From an uncultured Atopobium sp. (lineage in GTDB: Bacteria; Actinomycetota; Coriobacteriia; Coriobacteriales; Atopobiaceae), in the NCBI GenBank assembly GCA_938028565.1, contig CALIZS010000061.1, positions 1-9,220 of the forward strand: a DNA stretch of 9,220 nucleotides. Direction: 5' to 3'. Made by a program: the position numbers and the translations under genes. Below the pieces are notes generated by a model. That model was not told the origin of the DNA and did not search any database. It saw only the letters and a program-made list of their open reading frames with translations. Positions 1 to 6,044 of the stretch are shown piece after piece; positions within the stretch are counted from its first letter, which is position 1, and each line of letters starts with the position of its first letter.

Positions 1-92
1 GATGCGAGGAAGAATGTGAGCGAAGTTGCAACAAAAATCATCACAATGTAGCTCAAAATCCTCTTTGTAACGTACCAAACAAACCGTGCCAT
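1..92 (-). CDS. Peptide ABC transporter permease, DppB/OppB type (N-terminal 30 codons only)
   Basis: The ATG at 92-90 is preceded by a clear ribosome binding site (GAGGAG, about 6 bases upstream). The frame stays open to the window edge, giving 30 complete codons. The visible peptide begins MARFVWYVTKRILSYIVMIF and continues into a hydrophobic stretch. It has the short basic cytoplasmic leader (RF-x-x-KRI) and first membrane helix typical of DppB/OppB permeases of oligopeptide or dipeptide ABC importers (binding-protein-dependent transport inner-membrane family). The rest of the protein, with its membrane domain and EAA loop, and any partner genes (oppC, oppD, oppF) would lie beyond position 1. 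It is separated from secG by a terminator and a 365-base gap, so it is probably a separate transcription unit. The substrate cannot be told from 30 residues. Another permease family with a similar first helix is possible but less likely. Confidence 0.72.
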   Translation of the reverse strand, partial: MARFVWYVTKRILSYIVMIFVATSLTFFLA

Positions 93-112
93 TGACTCTC
101 CTCACCGCCTTG

Positions 113-133
113 CGCTTATCCACCTGATAAGCG
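113..133 (-). promoter_or_regulatory. Inverted repeat in the permease leader (possible operator or RNA hairpin)
   Basis: CGCTTATC and GATAAGCG form a perfect 8-bp inverted repeat with a 5-base spacer. It ends about 20 bases before the permease start codon and directly upstream of its ribosome binding site. In RNA the repeat would fold into a stable hairpin. A CCTC just outside it could instead pair with the GAGG of the ribosome binding site. Whether it acts as DNA operator, RNA switch or neither is unknown. No U-run follows, so it is not an intrinsic terminator. Confidence 0.4.
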
Positions 134-171
134 AGGTTTTCTCGGTATGGCAACCTAGCATTCCTACAACG

Positions 172-201
172 ACTATGCCGTGAATACACAGCAAAGTGCA
201 A
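172..201 (-). promoter_or_regulatory. Weak candidate sigma-70-type promoter for the permease operon
   Basis: On the minus strand TTGCAC (201-196) is followed after 18 bases by CATAGT (177-172). The match is 3 of 6 to the -35 and 4 of 6 to the -10 consensus. The position, roughly 80 bases upstream of the permease start, is reasonable. In AT-rich DNA such matches arise by chance, so this is a suggestion only. Confidence 0.18.
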
Positions 202-457
202 TTTTACCATGGAATAGCAGCCCGACTGAACTAATCTCTAAGATAATCCCATCTTTGCATACCAGTCCCAGTAAAACGTATCCACATATAATGACTGTTT
301 AAATCCAGCTTATAAAGTTAAATCTGATTTGTTTACATATGAGAAACGTTATTGAAAATTCTGTTAAGAAGTAAAGGATATCTGCCGTCTACCTGAAATT
401 GATTCTTTAATCACTTTTTTCCTAAAGACCTTTCAGCAAAAGAGTCTCCTTAAATAC

Positions 458-489
458 AAAAAATGCCGAGAAACTCGGGTTTCTCGGCA
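458..489 (-). terminator. Intrinsic terminator of secG
   Basis: Just downstream of the secG stop, TGCCGAGAAAC and GTTTCTCGGCA form a perfect 11-bp stem (489-464) with a 4-base loop. Six T residues on the minus strand (463-458) follow at once. This is a textbook rho-independent terminator and closes the gap-pgk-tpiA-secG block. Confidence 0.93.
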
Positions 490-515
490 AATGATTCAAA
501 AGTAAAAGGGGCTGC

Positions 516-767
516 TTAGCCAATAGCGCCAACAGGGAATGTCAAAGCCATCACAATAGCACAAACCATAAAGATGGTTGTAGTGATAATGGTGAGTCGA
601 TCGAGGTTTTTCTCCATAATGCCTGAACCAGCGCTTGCGTTATACATAGATGCAGCAATCATGTCAGAAACGCCGGTGCCCTTTCCGGAGTGTGCCAAAA
701 CAAGCAGCACCGTCAAAATGCCAGAAAGTACAAACAAAACTAAAAGAATTGTATTCAGAACGCCCAC
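516..767 (-). CDS. secG: Preprotein translocase subunit SecG
   Basis: This 83-residue protein is the usual size for SecG, the small membrane subunit that assists SecYE in moving unfolded proteins across the cytoplasmic membrane. It has two hydrophobic helices (about residues 4-24 and 58-78). A loop between them carries the SecG-like HSGKGTGVSDM segment (around residues 26-36), followed by a small-residue-rich stretch. The start codon is GTG at 767-765, preceded by a G-rich ribosome binding site (GAGGGGGAA). The gene follows tpiA, as in many actinobacterial genomes where gap-pgk-tpiA-secG is a conserved order. Two terminator-like hairpins precede it and no convincing promoter is visible, so it may be expressed by read-through from tpiA or from a promoter I cannot recognise. 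Family assignment is firm. Confidence 0.95.
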   Translation of the reverse strand: MGVLNTILLVLFVLSGILTVLLVLAHSGKGTGVSDMIAASMYNASAGSGIMEKNLDRLTIITTTIFMVCAIVMALTFPVGAIG

Positions 768-820
768 GAGGTTCCCCCTCTTGCTGGCGAGAAAATCCAG
801 CCCTAGTTATTTTCACGTAC

Positions 821-868
821 AAGAGAAAAGAATAGCACACGCCACTCCCCTTTGGGAATGACGTGTGC
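821..868 (-). terminator. Second terminator-like hairpin between tpiA and secG
   Basis: A 15-bp stem (868-854 with 849-835, two wobble pairs) closes a 4-base loop. On the minus strand it is followed by a pyrimidine-rich tail, TATTCTTTTCTCTTG (834-820). It lies about 35 bases downstream of the tpiA terminator hairpin and about 70 bases upstream of the secG start. It could be a back-up terminator or an RNA element in the secG leader. The tail is interrupted by C residues, so termination strength is uncertain. Confidence 0.6.
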
Positions 869-892
869 CAAGTTGCAAAACAAACAAGAACT

Positions 893-935
893 TAACAAAT
901 GAGCCAAGCACCTCACCGGTGGTAAGGAGCTTGGC
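893..935 (-). terminator. Intrinsic terminator downstream of tpiA
   Basis: Starting 6 bases past the tpiA stop codon, a 15-position stem (935-921 with 917-903) contains one U-U mismatch and one wobble and closes a 3-base loop. It is followed by a T-rich stretch, TCATTTGTT. The shape and position fit a rho-independent terminator. The imperfect U-run suggests partial read-through into secG is possible. Confidence 0.75.
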
Positions 936-941
936 CAGAGT

Positions 942-1709
942 TTAGTTCATTGCGCTCTTTACCATTGCAACGAAGGAATCAGCCTTGAGAGATGCACCGC
1001 CAACAAGTGCACCGTCGACGTCCTCTTTCTCGAGGAAGCCTCCAACGTTCTCTGGCTTAGCAGAACCACCGTAAAGAATACGGATACCGTCTGCGATTTC
1101 TGCACCAAAGATCTCTACCAGGGTCTTACGGATTGCGCCGCAGACTTCCTGTGCGTCATCAGCAGTTGCAGTCATACCAGTACCAATTGCCCAGATTGGC
1201 TCATAAGCAATAACGTACTTGGAAGGATCTGTAATCTCTAGACCCTTGGTGTCTGCCTTAATCTGGTCAACAACAAACTGAACGTGAGTTCCGGCGTTGC
1301 GAACCTCAAGAGACTCACCGCAGCAAGAAATAGGAACAATGTCATGAGCCATCAGTGCCTTTGCCTTGCGGTTAATGTCCTCGTCGGTCTCGCCAAAGTA
1401 GCCACGGCGCTCGGAGTGACCAATGATGCAGTAAGTTGCACCAACAGAGGTCAGCATTGCTGGAGAGGTCTCACCAGTAAATGCACCAGACTCCTCCCAG
1501 TACACATTCTGTGCAGAGAGAGCAACAGAAGAGTTGGCCTGAGAAAGAACCTCAGAGACACCCTTAAGGTCTACAAGAGGTGGAGCAATAACAACATCAA
1601 CGTTTCCAGTACCGGAAGCAAGCTGATCAACAATTCCCTGAGCAAGCTCAACGCCCTCAGCGAAAGTCTCATTCATCTTCCAGTTACCTGCGATCATACG
1701 ATTACGCAT
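942..1709 (-). CDS. tpiA: Triose-phosphate isomerase
   Basis: This cytoplasmic enzyme interconverts dihydroxyacetone phosphate and glyceraldehyde 3-phosphate in glycolysis and gluconeogenesis. The 255-residue length is normal for the TIM-barrel family. Active-site landmarks are all present: GNWKMN with Lys11, GHSERR with His98, and YEPIWAIGTG with the catalytic base Glu170. The phosphate-binding YGGSAKPEN and the GALVGGASL segment lie near the C-terminus. I start it at ATG 1709-1707 rather than the upstream in-frame ATG at 1769. The protein homology begins there, a TGGAGG ribosome binding site sits about 9 bases upstream, and the longer form would overlap pgk by 68 bases. With this start it overlaps the pgk stop by 8 bases, which suggests translational coupling to pgk. 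It is followed by terminator-like hairpins. Confidence 0.97.
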   Translation of the reverse strand: MRNRMIAGNWKMNETFAEGVELAQGIVDQLASGTGNVDVVIAPPLVDLKGVSEVLSQANSSVALSAQNVYWEESGAFTGETSPAMLTSVGATYCIIGHSERRGYFGETDEDINRKAKALMAHDIVPISCCGESLEVRNAGTHVQFVVDQIKADTKGLEITDPSKYVIAYEPIWAIGTGMTATADDAQEVCGAIRKTLVEIFGAEIADGIRILYGGSAKPENVGGFLEKEDVDGALVGGASLKADSFVAMVKSAMN

Positions 1710-2892
1710 CGAGAAGCGCCTCCACTCCTGGAAGCGCCTTACCCTCAACGAGCTCCATGGAAGCGCCACCGCCAGTGGAAATCCAGCTCATCTTGTCAGC
1801 AAGGTGGAACTTGTTAACTGCTGCAACGGAATCGCCGCCGCCGATGATAGAGGTGCAATCAGCATCTGCAACAGCACGAGCAACAGCCTCGGTGCCCTTT
1901 GCAAACTGGTCAAACTCAAAGACGCCCATAGGACCATTCCAGAAGACGGTCTTTGCGCCCTTGATAGCCTCAGAGTAAAGCTCAACAGTCTTAGGGCCAA
2001 TGTCCATACCCATGCGGTCTGCAGGAATCTGATCGGAAGGAACTACCTCACCAACAGCGTCCTCACCAAAGTGATCGGTAACAACGTTGTCAACAGGAAG
2101 CAGAATCTTAACGCCCTTCTCCTCTGCCTTCTTGAGCATCTCGCCTGCGCGCTCAATCCAGTCTGGCTCCTGAAGAGAAGTACCAACGGTATAACCCTTT
2201 GCCAGGAAGAAGGTATATGCCATACCGCCACCAATGATGAGGGTATCAGCGGAGTCGATAAGGTGATCAAGAACACCAATCTTAGAAGAAACCTTGGAGC
2301 CACCAACGATAGCTACAAGTGGGCGCTCTGGGTTAGAGAAGATAGAGGTAAGAGTGTCAACCTCTTTCTCAAGCAGGAAGCCAGCGTATGCAGGAAGGTA
2401 AGCTGCTGGTCCAACAACAGAACCCTGTGCACGGTGAGCGGTACCAAATGCATCAAGAACAAAGATGTTGCCATAAGATGCAAGAGTCTTTGCAATCTCT
2501 GGATCGTTCTTCTTCTCACGCTTGTCAAAACGGACGTTCTCAAGAACAAGAACCTCGCCGTCCTTGAGTGCGTCTACAGCCTCACGGGCCTTCTCGCCAT
2601 ACGTGTCCTCAACAAACTTAACCTCGCGGCCAAGAAGCTCAGCAAGCTTCTCTGCAGCTGGACGCAGGGAAAGCTCTGGCTGGAAGCCGGTGCCATCTGG
2701 ACGGCCAAGGTGGCTCATCAGGATGACCTTTGCGTTGTGGTCGAGAAGATACTGGATGGTTGGAAGTGCAGCGCGAACGCGGGTGTCGTCAGTAACAACG
2801 CCGTCCTTTAGAGGCACGTTAAAGTCAACGCGCATAAGAACGCGCTTGCCATCAACATCTGCATCGCGGACAGTCTTCTTTGTAAAAGCCAT
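1702..2892 (-). CDS. pgk: Phosphoglycerate kinase
   Basis: This is the ATP-generating glycolytic enzyme that transfers phosphate from 1,3-bisphosphoglycerate to ADP. The protein has 396 residues, the normal bacterial length. Visible motifs in order are RVDFNVP (21-27) and SHLGRP (60-65) of the substrate-binding N-domain, GGSK (197-200), WNGPMGVFE (318-326) and the nucleotide-binding GGGDS (351-355). The ATG at 2892-2890 has a strong ribosome binding site, AAAGGAG, about 5 bases upstream. A hairpin with a U-rich tail lies between gap and this gene, so pgk-tpiA may be expressed at a level different from gap. The 3' end overlaps tpiA by 8 bases. A long open frame on the opposite strand is a codon-usage shadow. 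Confidence 0.98.
   Translation of the reverse strand: MAFTKKTVRDADVDGKRVLMRVDFNVPLKDGVVTDDTRVRAALPTIQYLLDHNAKVILMSHLGRPDGTGFQPELSLRPAAEKLAELLGREVKFVEDTYGEKAREAVDALKDGEVLVLENVRFDKREKKNDPEIAKTLASYGNIFVLDAFGTAHRAQGSVVGPAAYLPAYAGFLLEKEVDTLTSIFSNPERPLVAIVGGSKVSSKIGVLDHLIDSADTLIIGGGMAYTFFLAKGYTVGTSLQEPDWIERAGEMLKKAEEKGVKILLPVDNVVTDHFGEDAVGEVVPSDQIPADRMGMDIGPKTVELYSEAIKGAKTVFWNGPMGVFEFDQFAKGTEAVARAVADADCTSIIGGGDSVAAVNKFHLADKMSWISTGGGASMELVEGKALPGVEALLDA
1719..1729 (-). promoter_or_regulatory. Ribosome binding site of tpiA inside the end of pgk
   Basis: AGGAGTGGAGG on the minus strand lies inside the last codons of pgk. Its GGAGG core is 9 bases before the ATG at 1709. It decides the tpiA start in favour of the short form, since the alternative ATG at 1769 would give an extra 20 residues that do not resemble the family. 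Confidence 0.7.
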
Positions 2893-2915
2893 GTCACTCC
2901 TTTAAATACGTTTCC

Positions 2916-2958
2916 AACAAAAGAAGGCGCGATCGCGGCAGATGCTGCGACCGCGCCT
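2916..2958 (-). terminator. Strong terminator/attenuator-like hairpin between gap and pgk
   Basis: The stem pairs 2958-2943 with 2940-2925: 16 positions with one A-C mismatch and one G-U pair, very GC-rich, closing a 4-base loop once the innermost A-U pair opens. On the minus strand it is followed by TCTTTTGTT (2924-2916). It lies 23 bases after the gap stop codon and 24 bases before the pgk start. I see no room for a normal promoter between the hairpin and pgk. The most natural reading is a partial terminator or a processing/stability element within a gap-pgk-tpiA transcript. Confidence 0.75.
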
Positions 2959-2980
2959 AAGGCGTTTATGTAACTAGAAC

Positions 2981-4006
2981 TTAAGCAACGAACTTCTCGA
3001 AGTACTTGATGGTGCGGACCATCTGAGAAGTGTAGGAGTTCTCGTTGTCGTACCAAGAGGTAACCTGAACAAGAGTGGTGCCATCGCCAAGGTCAGAGCA
3101 CATGGTCTGAGTTGCGTCGAAGATGGAGCCGTGGGTCTCGCCGACGATATCGCGGGAAACGATGTCATCCTCGTTGTAACCAAAGGTCTCTGGGATGGTC
3201 TCTGCATATGCCTTCATTGCAGCGTTGACCTCGTCAACGGTGACCTTCTTGTCAACAACAGCATAGAGGTTGGTGAGGGAGCCAGTTGGCGTAGGAACGC
3301 GCTGAGCAGCACCAATGAGCTTGCCGTTGAGCTCAGGAAGAACAAGGCCAATAGCCTTAGCAGCACCGGTGGAGTTAGGAACGATGTTCTCTGCACCAGC
3401 ACGGGAACGACGGAAGTTACCCTTGCGCTGTGGGCCGTCGAGAATCATCTGATCACCAGTGTATGCGTGAATGGTGGTCATGATACCGGACTTGATAGTT
3501 GCGAAGTCGTTGAGACCCTTTGCCATAGGAGCAAGGCAGTTGGTGGTGCAGGAAGCTGCGGAGATGATGTTGTCATCTGCAGTGAGGGTCTCATGGTTAA
3601 CGTTGAAGACAATGGTTGGGAGGTCATTGCCTGCAGGAGCAGAAATGACAACCTTCTTAGCACCAGCGTTGATGTGAGCCTGTGCCTTGTCCTTAGAAGT
3701 GTAGAAACCGGTGCACTCAAGAACAACGTCAACGTTGAGATCGCCCCAAGGCAGGTTGTTAGCGTCTGCCTCCTTGTAAATAACAATCTCGTGACCGTCA
3801 ACGATGATGGAGTGGTCAGTTGCCTCTACCTTGTGATCACGGGAATAGTTGCCCTGAGTAGAGTCATACTTCAGAAGATATGCAAGCATCTCTGGAGAAG
3901 TAAGGTCGTTGATTGCAACAATCTCAGAACCCTCGTGACCAAACATCTGCCTAAATGCAAGGCGACCAATGCGGCCAAAACCGTTAATAGCAACCTTTAC
4001 TGCCAT
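2981..4006 (-). CDS. gap: Glyceraldehyde-3-phosphate dehydrogenase (NAD-dependent)
   Basis: This cytoplasmic glycolytic enzyme oxidises and phosphorylates glyceraldehyde 3-phosphate to 1,3-bisphosphoglycerate. The protein has 341 residues. It shows the Rossmann start VAINGFGRIGR (5-15), Asp34 in AINDL (the acidic residue associated with NAD rather than NADP preference), SCTTNC with catalytic Cys153, and His180 in TIHAYTGDQ. It also has the C-terminal WYDNENSYTSQM segment. I start it at ATG 4006-4004 because homology begins there and AAAGGAG lies 8 bases upstream. An in-frame ATG at 4057 would add 17 residues unlike the family. The gene follows whiA after 92 bases, a spacer large enough for its own promoter. 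It is followed by a terminator-like hairpin before pgk. Confidence 0.98.
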   Translation of the reverse strand: MAVKVAINGFGRIGRLAFRQMFGHEGSEIVAINDLTSPEMLAYLLKYDSTQGNYSRDHKVEATDHSIIVDGHEIVIYKEADANNLPWGDLNVDVVLECTGFYTSKDKAQAHINAGAKKVVISAPAGNDLPTIVFNVNHETLTADDNIISAASCTTNCLAPMAKGLNDFATIKSGIMTTIHAYTGDQMILDGPQRKGNFRRSRAGAENIVPNSTGAAKAIGLVLPELNGKLIGAAQRVPTPTGSLTNLYAVVDKKVTVDEVNAAMKAYAETIPETFGYNEDDIVSRDIVGETHGSIFDATQTMCSDLGDGTTLVQVTSWYDNENSYTSQMVRTIKYFEKFVA

Positions 4007-4014
4007 ACGTAATG

Positions 4015-4021
4015 CTCCTTT
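4015..4021 (-). promoter_or_regulatory. Ribosome binding site deciding the gap start
   Basis: AAAGGAG on the minus strand sits 8 bases before ATG 4006. This supports the 341-residue product over the longer in-frame alternative starting at 4057. Confidence 0.7.
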
Positions 4022-4098
4022 CGGTGACCCAGAGCCATTCTCCGGATTCATTAACATTTAAACCGTACACCATGTATTTTACCGCACTCACCGATAAC
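4022..4098 (-). promoter_or_regulatory. Probable promoter region of gap (poorly defined)
   Basis: The spacer between whiA and gap contains an AT-rich TAAAAT (5 of 6 to the -10 consensus) soon after the whiA stop codon. No good -35 box stands at the right distance. gap is normally very highly expressed, so an own promoter is expected here. The sequence does not let me place it exactly. Confidence 0.25.
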
Positions 4099-5067
4099 TT
4101 ATGCATCTTTTTCTAAATCCTGAACGATTTTTTCTAAACGAAGCAACCGGTGATACATAGCGGACTTGGATACGGGTGGTACAAACGACTCCCCCAGCGC
4201 TGATAATGACAGCTCAGGGCTATCTTTTCGTGCAAGACAAAAATCTCTGACCGCTGGCGGCAGGGCTCTGAGTCCAACGAGTTTCTCGGCCTTTTCTATA
4301 AGCGCCAACTGGTCTGCTGCTGCATTTGAAGAGCGTGTTTGATTTGCCATCTCTGCGTTGACAACTCGGTTGACGTTGTTGCGATAATGCTTTTGCACAC
4401 GCGTAAATGCAATAGCGCGCGCCATGGTGGGCGCACCAATCTCTCGCAAAAACTTGATGATATCGTCAGAGCTCTTAAGGTAGACAGCGTAAATTTCTCT
4501 GGTACGCATGAGCGCATTGGTATGACGGTTACGATGATTAAGCCGCGCCTTTACACCAATGGATCCCATAAGTTTTACCAGCTCAGCGGCAAATCTTTCT
4601 CCTGAGACAGCAATCTCTAAGTGAAAATCTTTTAAGGGATCAGCCAAAAATCCACCCGCCATAAATGCTCCGCGCAAAAAAGCTCGCTGCGCCTGCTTAG
4701 TGCGAATAACACTCTTTGGAATGCCACTTACCAGGCCTTCTCCCGGTATATAAATGCCAAGAGCGGAAAGTGCTTCTGCAAGCGAATCCTGATTAGAAAT
4801 CTCAAGCAAATAGTTGCGTTTTTTATGCATGATAGAGCGGCGGTACTCAACGGAAGTACCCAGATCAAACAGACGACGAGAAGAACTAATAACCGTACGG
4901 GCAACCGTGCCAGTCTCGGTAACAATGCGAACGGCAAATTTGCCAGGACCGTGCATCGATAACGTGCCTGAGACACGAATAAGCGCAGAAAGCTGGGCTA
5001 ATTCACAGTCCGTCTGAATTTCTGGTACGCTGACCAGCTCATTTTTTACCAAGGCAGTATAGGACAT
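4099..5067 (-). CDS. whiA: WhiA-family DNA-binding protein (sporulation/cell-division regulator homologue)
   Basis: WhiA combines an N-terminal LAGLIDADG-homing-endonuclease-like domain, without nuclease function in known members, with a C-terminal helix-turn-helix. In Streptomyces it activates development genes together with WhiB. In Bacillus it affects division and chromosome segregation. Homologues are widespread in non-sporulating Gram-positives. The protein has 322 residues. I see the family hallmark LRGAFMAGGFLADP (131-144), the NNVNRVVNAEMANQ segment (230-243) and the terminal helix-turn-helix (about 286-313) containing ALGESFVPPVSKSAMYHRL. It starts 13 bases after the rapZ stop. The sequence before its ATG has no good ribosome binding site, so translation is probably coupled to rapZ. 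It is followed by gap, as in other Actinobacteria. The usual intervening gene yvcK is absent upstream. Confidence 0.95.
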   Translation of the reverse strand: MSYTALVKNELVSVPEIQTDCELAQLSALIRVSGTLSMHGPGKFAVRIVTETGTVARTVISSSRRLFDLGTSVEYRRSIMHKKRNYLLEISNQDSLAEALSALGIYIPGEGLVSGIPKSVIRTKQAQRAFLRGAFMAGGFLADPLKDFHLEIAVSGERFAAELVKLMGSIGVKARLNHRNRHTNALMRTREIYAVYLKSSDDIIKFLREIGAPTMARAIAFTRVQKHYRNNVNRVVNAEMANQTRSSNAAADQLALIEKAEKLVGLRALPPAVRDFCLARKDSPELSLSALGESFVPPVSKSAMYHRLLRLEKIVQDLEKDA

Positions 5068-5080
5068 GACAGACTAACTT

Positions 5081-5998
5081 CTACTCAGCCTGCTGAGACT
5101 TCTTCTGAGCCGCATCAAGATCGCGATGGAAAAGCGTTACGCGATAGCCCTGGCTGGTAAGATGCTCTGCCGTAGCACGTGCGATTGCAACGCTTCTATG
5201 CTGGCCACCCGTGCAACCTACCGCAATAGAAAGCAAACTCTTACCCTCCTGCACATAGCCAGGCATTACTACATCAAGCAACTCAAACCAAGACTTAAGG
5301 AATTTCTTAGTAGTGCCATGCTGAAGGACAAACTGAGCTACTGGCTCATCAAGACCGGTAAGTGGTCTGAGCTCTGGATCATAGTAAGGATTAGGCAGGA
5401 ATCGCACGTCAATCATAAGGTCAGCCTCAACGGGCAAACCATTTTTGAAGCCAAAGGAAAACACGCTAACATCCATAAGCTGCTGTTCAGCAAGCTCTGA
5501 GAATGCTCGACGAAGGCGGCTCTTGAGCGTACTAGTACGCATTGACGAGGTATCTAGGACCACATCTGCCAACGCTTTTATGTCCTGTAGCTGTGCACGC
5601 TCCTTAGAAATTGCAGATGAGAGATTTTCTCCCTCCTGCGCTAAAGGATGACGACGACGATTCTCGCTATAGCGACGCATAAGTACTTCGTCTGAGGAGT
5701 CCAGATAGACAATCTTGTAGGTGAGCTCGTGATCTGCAAGAGACCTCAGAGCTTCAGAGATGTCATCAAAAAGACCTTGCGAGCGCAAATCGCAGGTAAC
5801 AGCCAAGTGGCGACCAACACCCGTATTAATGCCCACAAGGTTAGAAAGCTGCAAAATAAGAGCTGGTGGCAGGTTATCAATACAGAAATAACCCATGTCC
5901 TCAAACACATGAAGCGCCTGTGTGCGACCCGATCCAGACATACCCGTAATAATGACAATGTCGGGAATAACTGAAGGTGTAGGATCGTTTTTCTTCAC
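5081..5998 (-). CDS. rapZ: RNase adapter / nucleotide-binding protein RapZ (YvcJ family)
   Basis: This 305-residue protein has the two-part RapZ layout. The N-terminal P-loop domain has GMSGSGRT at 19-26, DNLPP at 41-45 and the FLD-like YLDSSDEVLMRRY near 98-110. The C-terminal domain carries RFLPNPYYDPELRPLTG (199-215) and GCTGGQHRS (261-269). In E. coli RapZ senses glucosamine-6-phosphate and guides RNase E to the sRNA GlmZ. In Bacillus YvcJ is a nucleotide-binding protein linked to competence. The RNA target in Actinobacteria is not established. The P-loop Lys is Arg here, a variation I recall as usual in actinobacterial members. The start codon is GTG (5998-5996) with AAGGAG about 6 bases before it. 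It follows nanE by 46 bases with no terminator and precedes whiA by 13 bases, so it probably belongs to a nanA-nanK-nanE-rapZ-whiA transcript. Confidence 0.96.
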   Translation of the reverse strand: MKKNDPTPSVIPDIVIITGMSGSGRTQALHVFEDMGYFCIDNLPPALILQLSNLVGINTGVGRHLAVTCDLRSQGLFDDISEALRSLADHELTYKIVYLDSSDEVLMRRYSENRRRHPLAQEGENLSSAISKERAQLQDIKALADVVLDTSSMRTSTLKSRLRRAFSELAEQQLMDVSVFSFGFKNGLPVEADLMIDVRFLPNPYYDPELRPLTGLDEPVAQFVLQHGTTKKFLKSWFELLDVVMPGYVQEGKSLLSIAVGCTGGQHRSVAIARATAEHLTSQGYRVTLFHRDLDAAQKKSQQAE

Positions 5999-6044
5999 AG
6001 GCGCTCCTTAAATACGTGACGAGAAAACCTTACCGCTCCAAGCG

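Larger units (their letters stand above)
93..457. other. AT-rich intergenic region between secG and the permease gene
   Basis: No supportable protein or RNA gene is visible in these 365 bases. The region is clearly richer in A+T than the flanking genes, as expected for a promoter region. It presumably holds the promoter and 5' leader of the permease operon on the minus strand. The only structures I can point to are an 8-bp inverted repeat close to the permease start (113-133) and a weak promoter-like pair (172-201). I saw no T-box, SRP RNA or tmRNA signature. Confidence 0.6.

Noticed and set aside
287..292. TATAAT on the plus strand in the secG-permease gap
   Set aside because: There is no -35 at a suitable distance and no plus-strand gene downstream. 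AT-rich DNA gives such matches often.
364..414. A 16-residue minus-strand frame with GTG start and AGGA upstream in the intergenic region
   Set aside because: It is too short, has no recognisable sequence, and is easily expected by chance in this AT-rich gap.
93..457. T-box or other known riboswitch before the permease gene
   Set aside because: No T-box core, no antiterminator-type alternating stems and no known riboswitch signature could be recognised by eye.
1707..1769. Longer tpiA product starting at ATG 1769
   Set aside because: The extra 20 residues translate the end of pgk in another frame and do not resemble TIM. The internal ATG at 1709 has the better ribosome binding site.
1804..2811. 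A 335-codon open frame on the plus strand opposite pgk
   Set aside because: It has no family features and is exactly antisense to a highly conserved glycolytic gene whose codon bias removes stops in that frame.
3131..4012. A 293-codon open frame on the plus strand opposite gap
   Set aside because: Same reason: antisense to gap, with a composition unlike a real protein and no recognisable motif.
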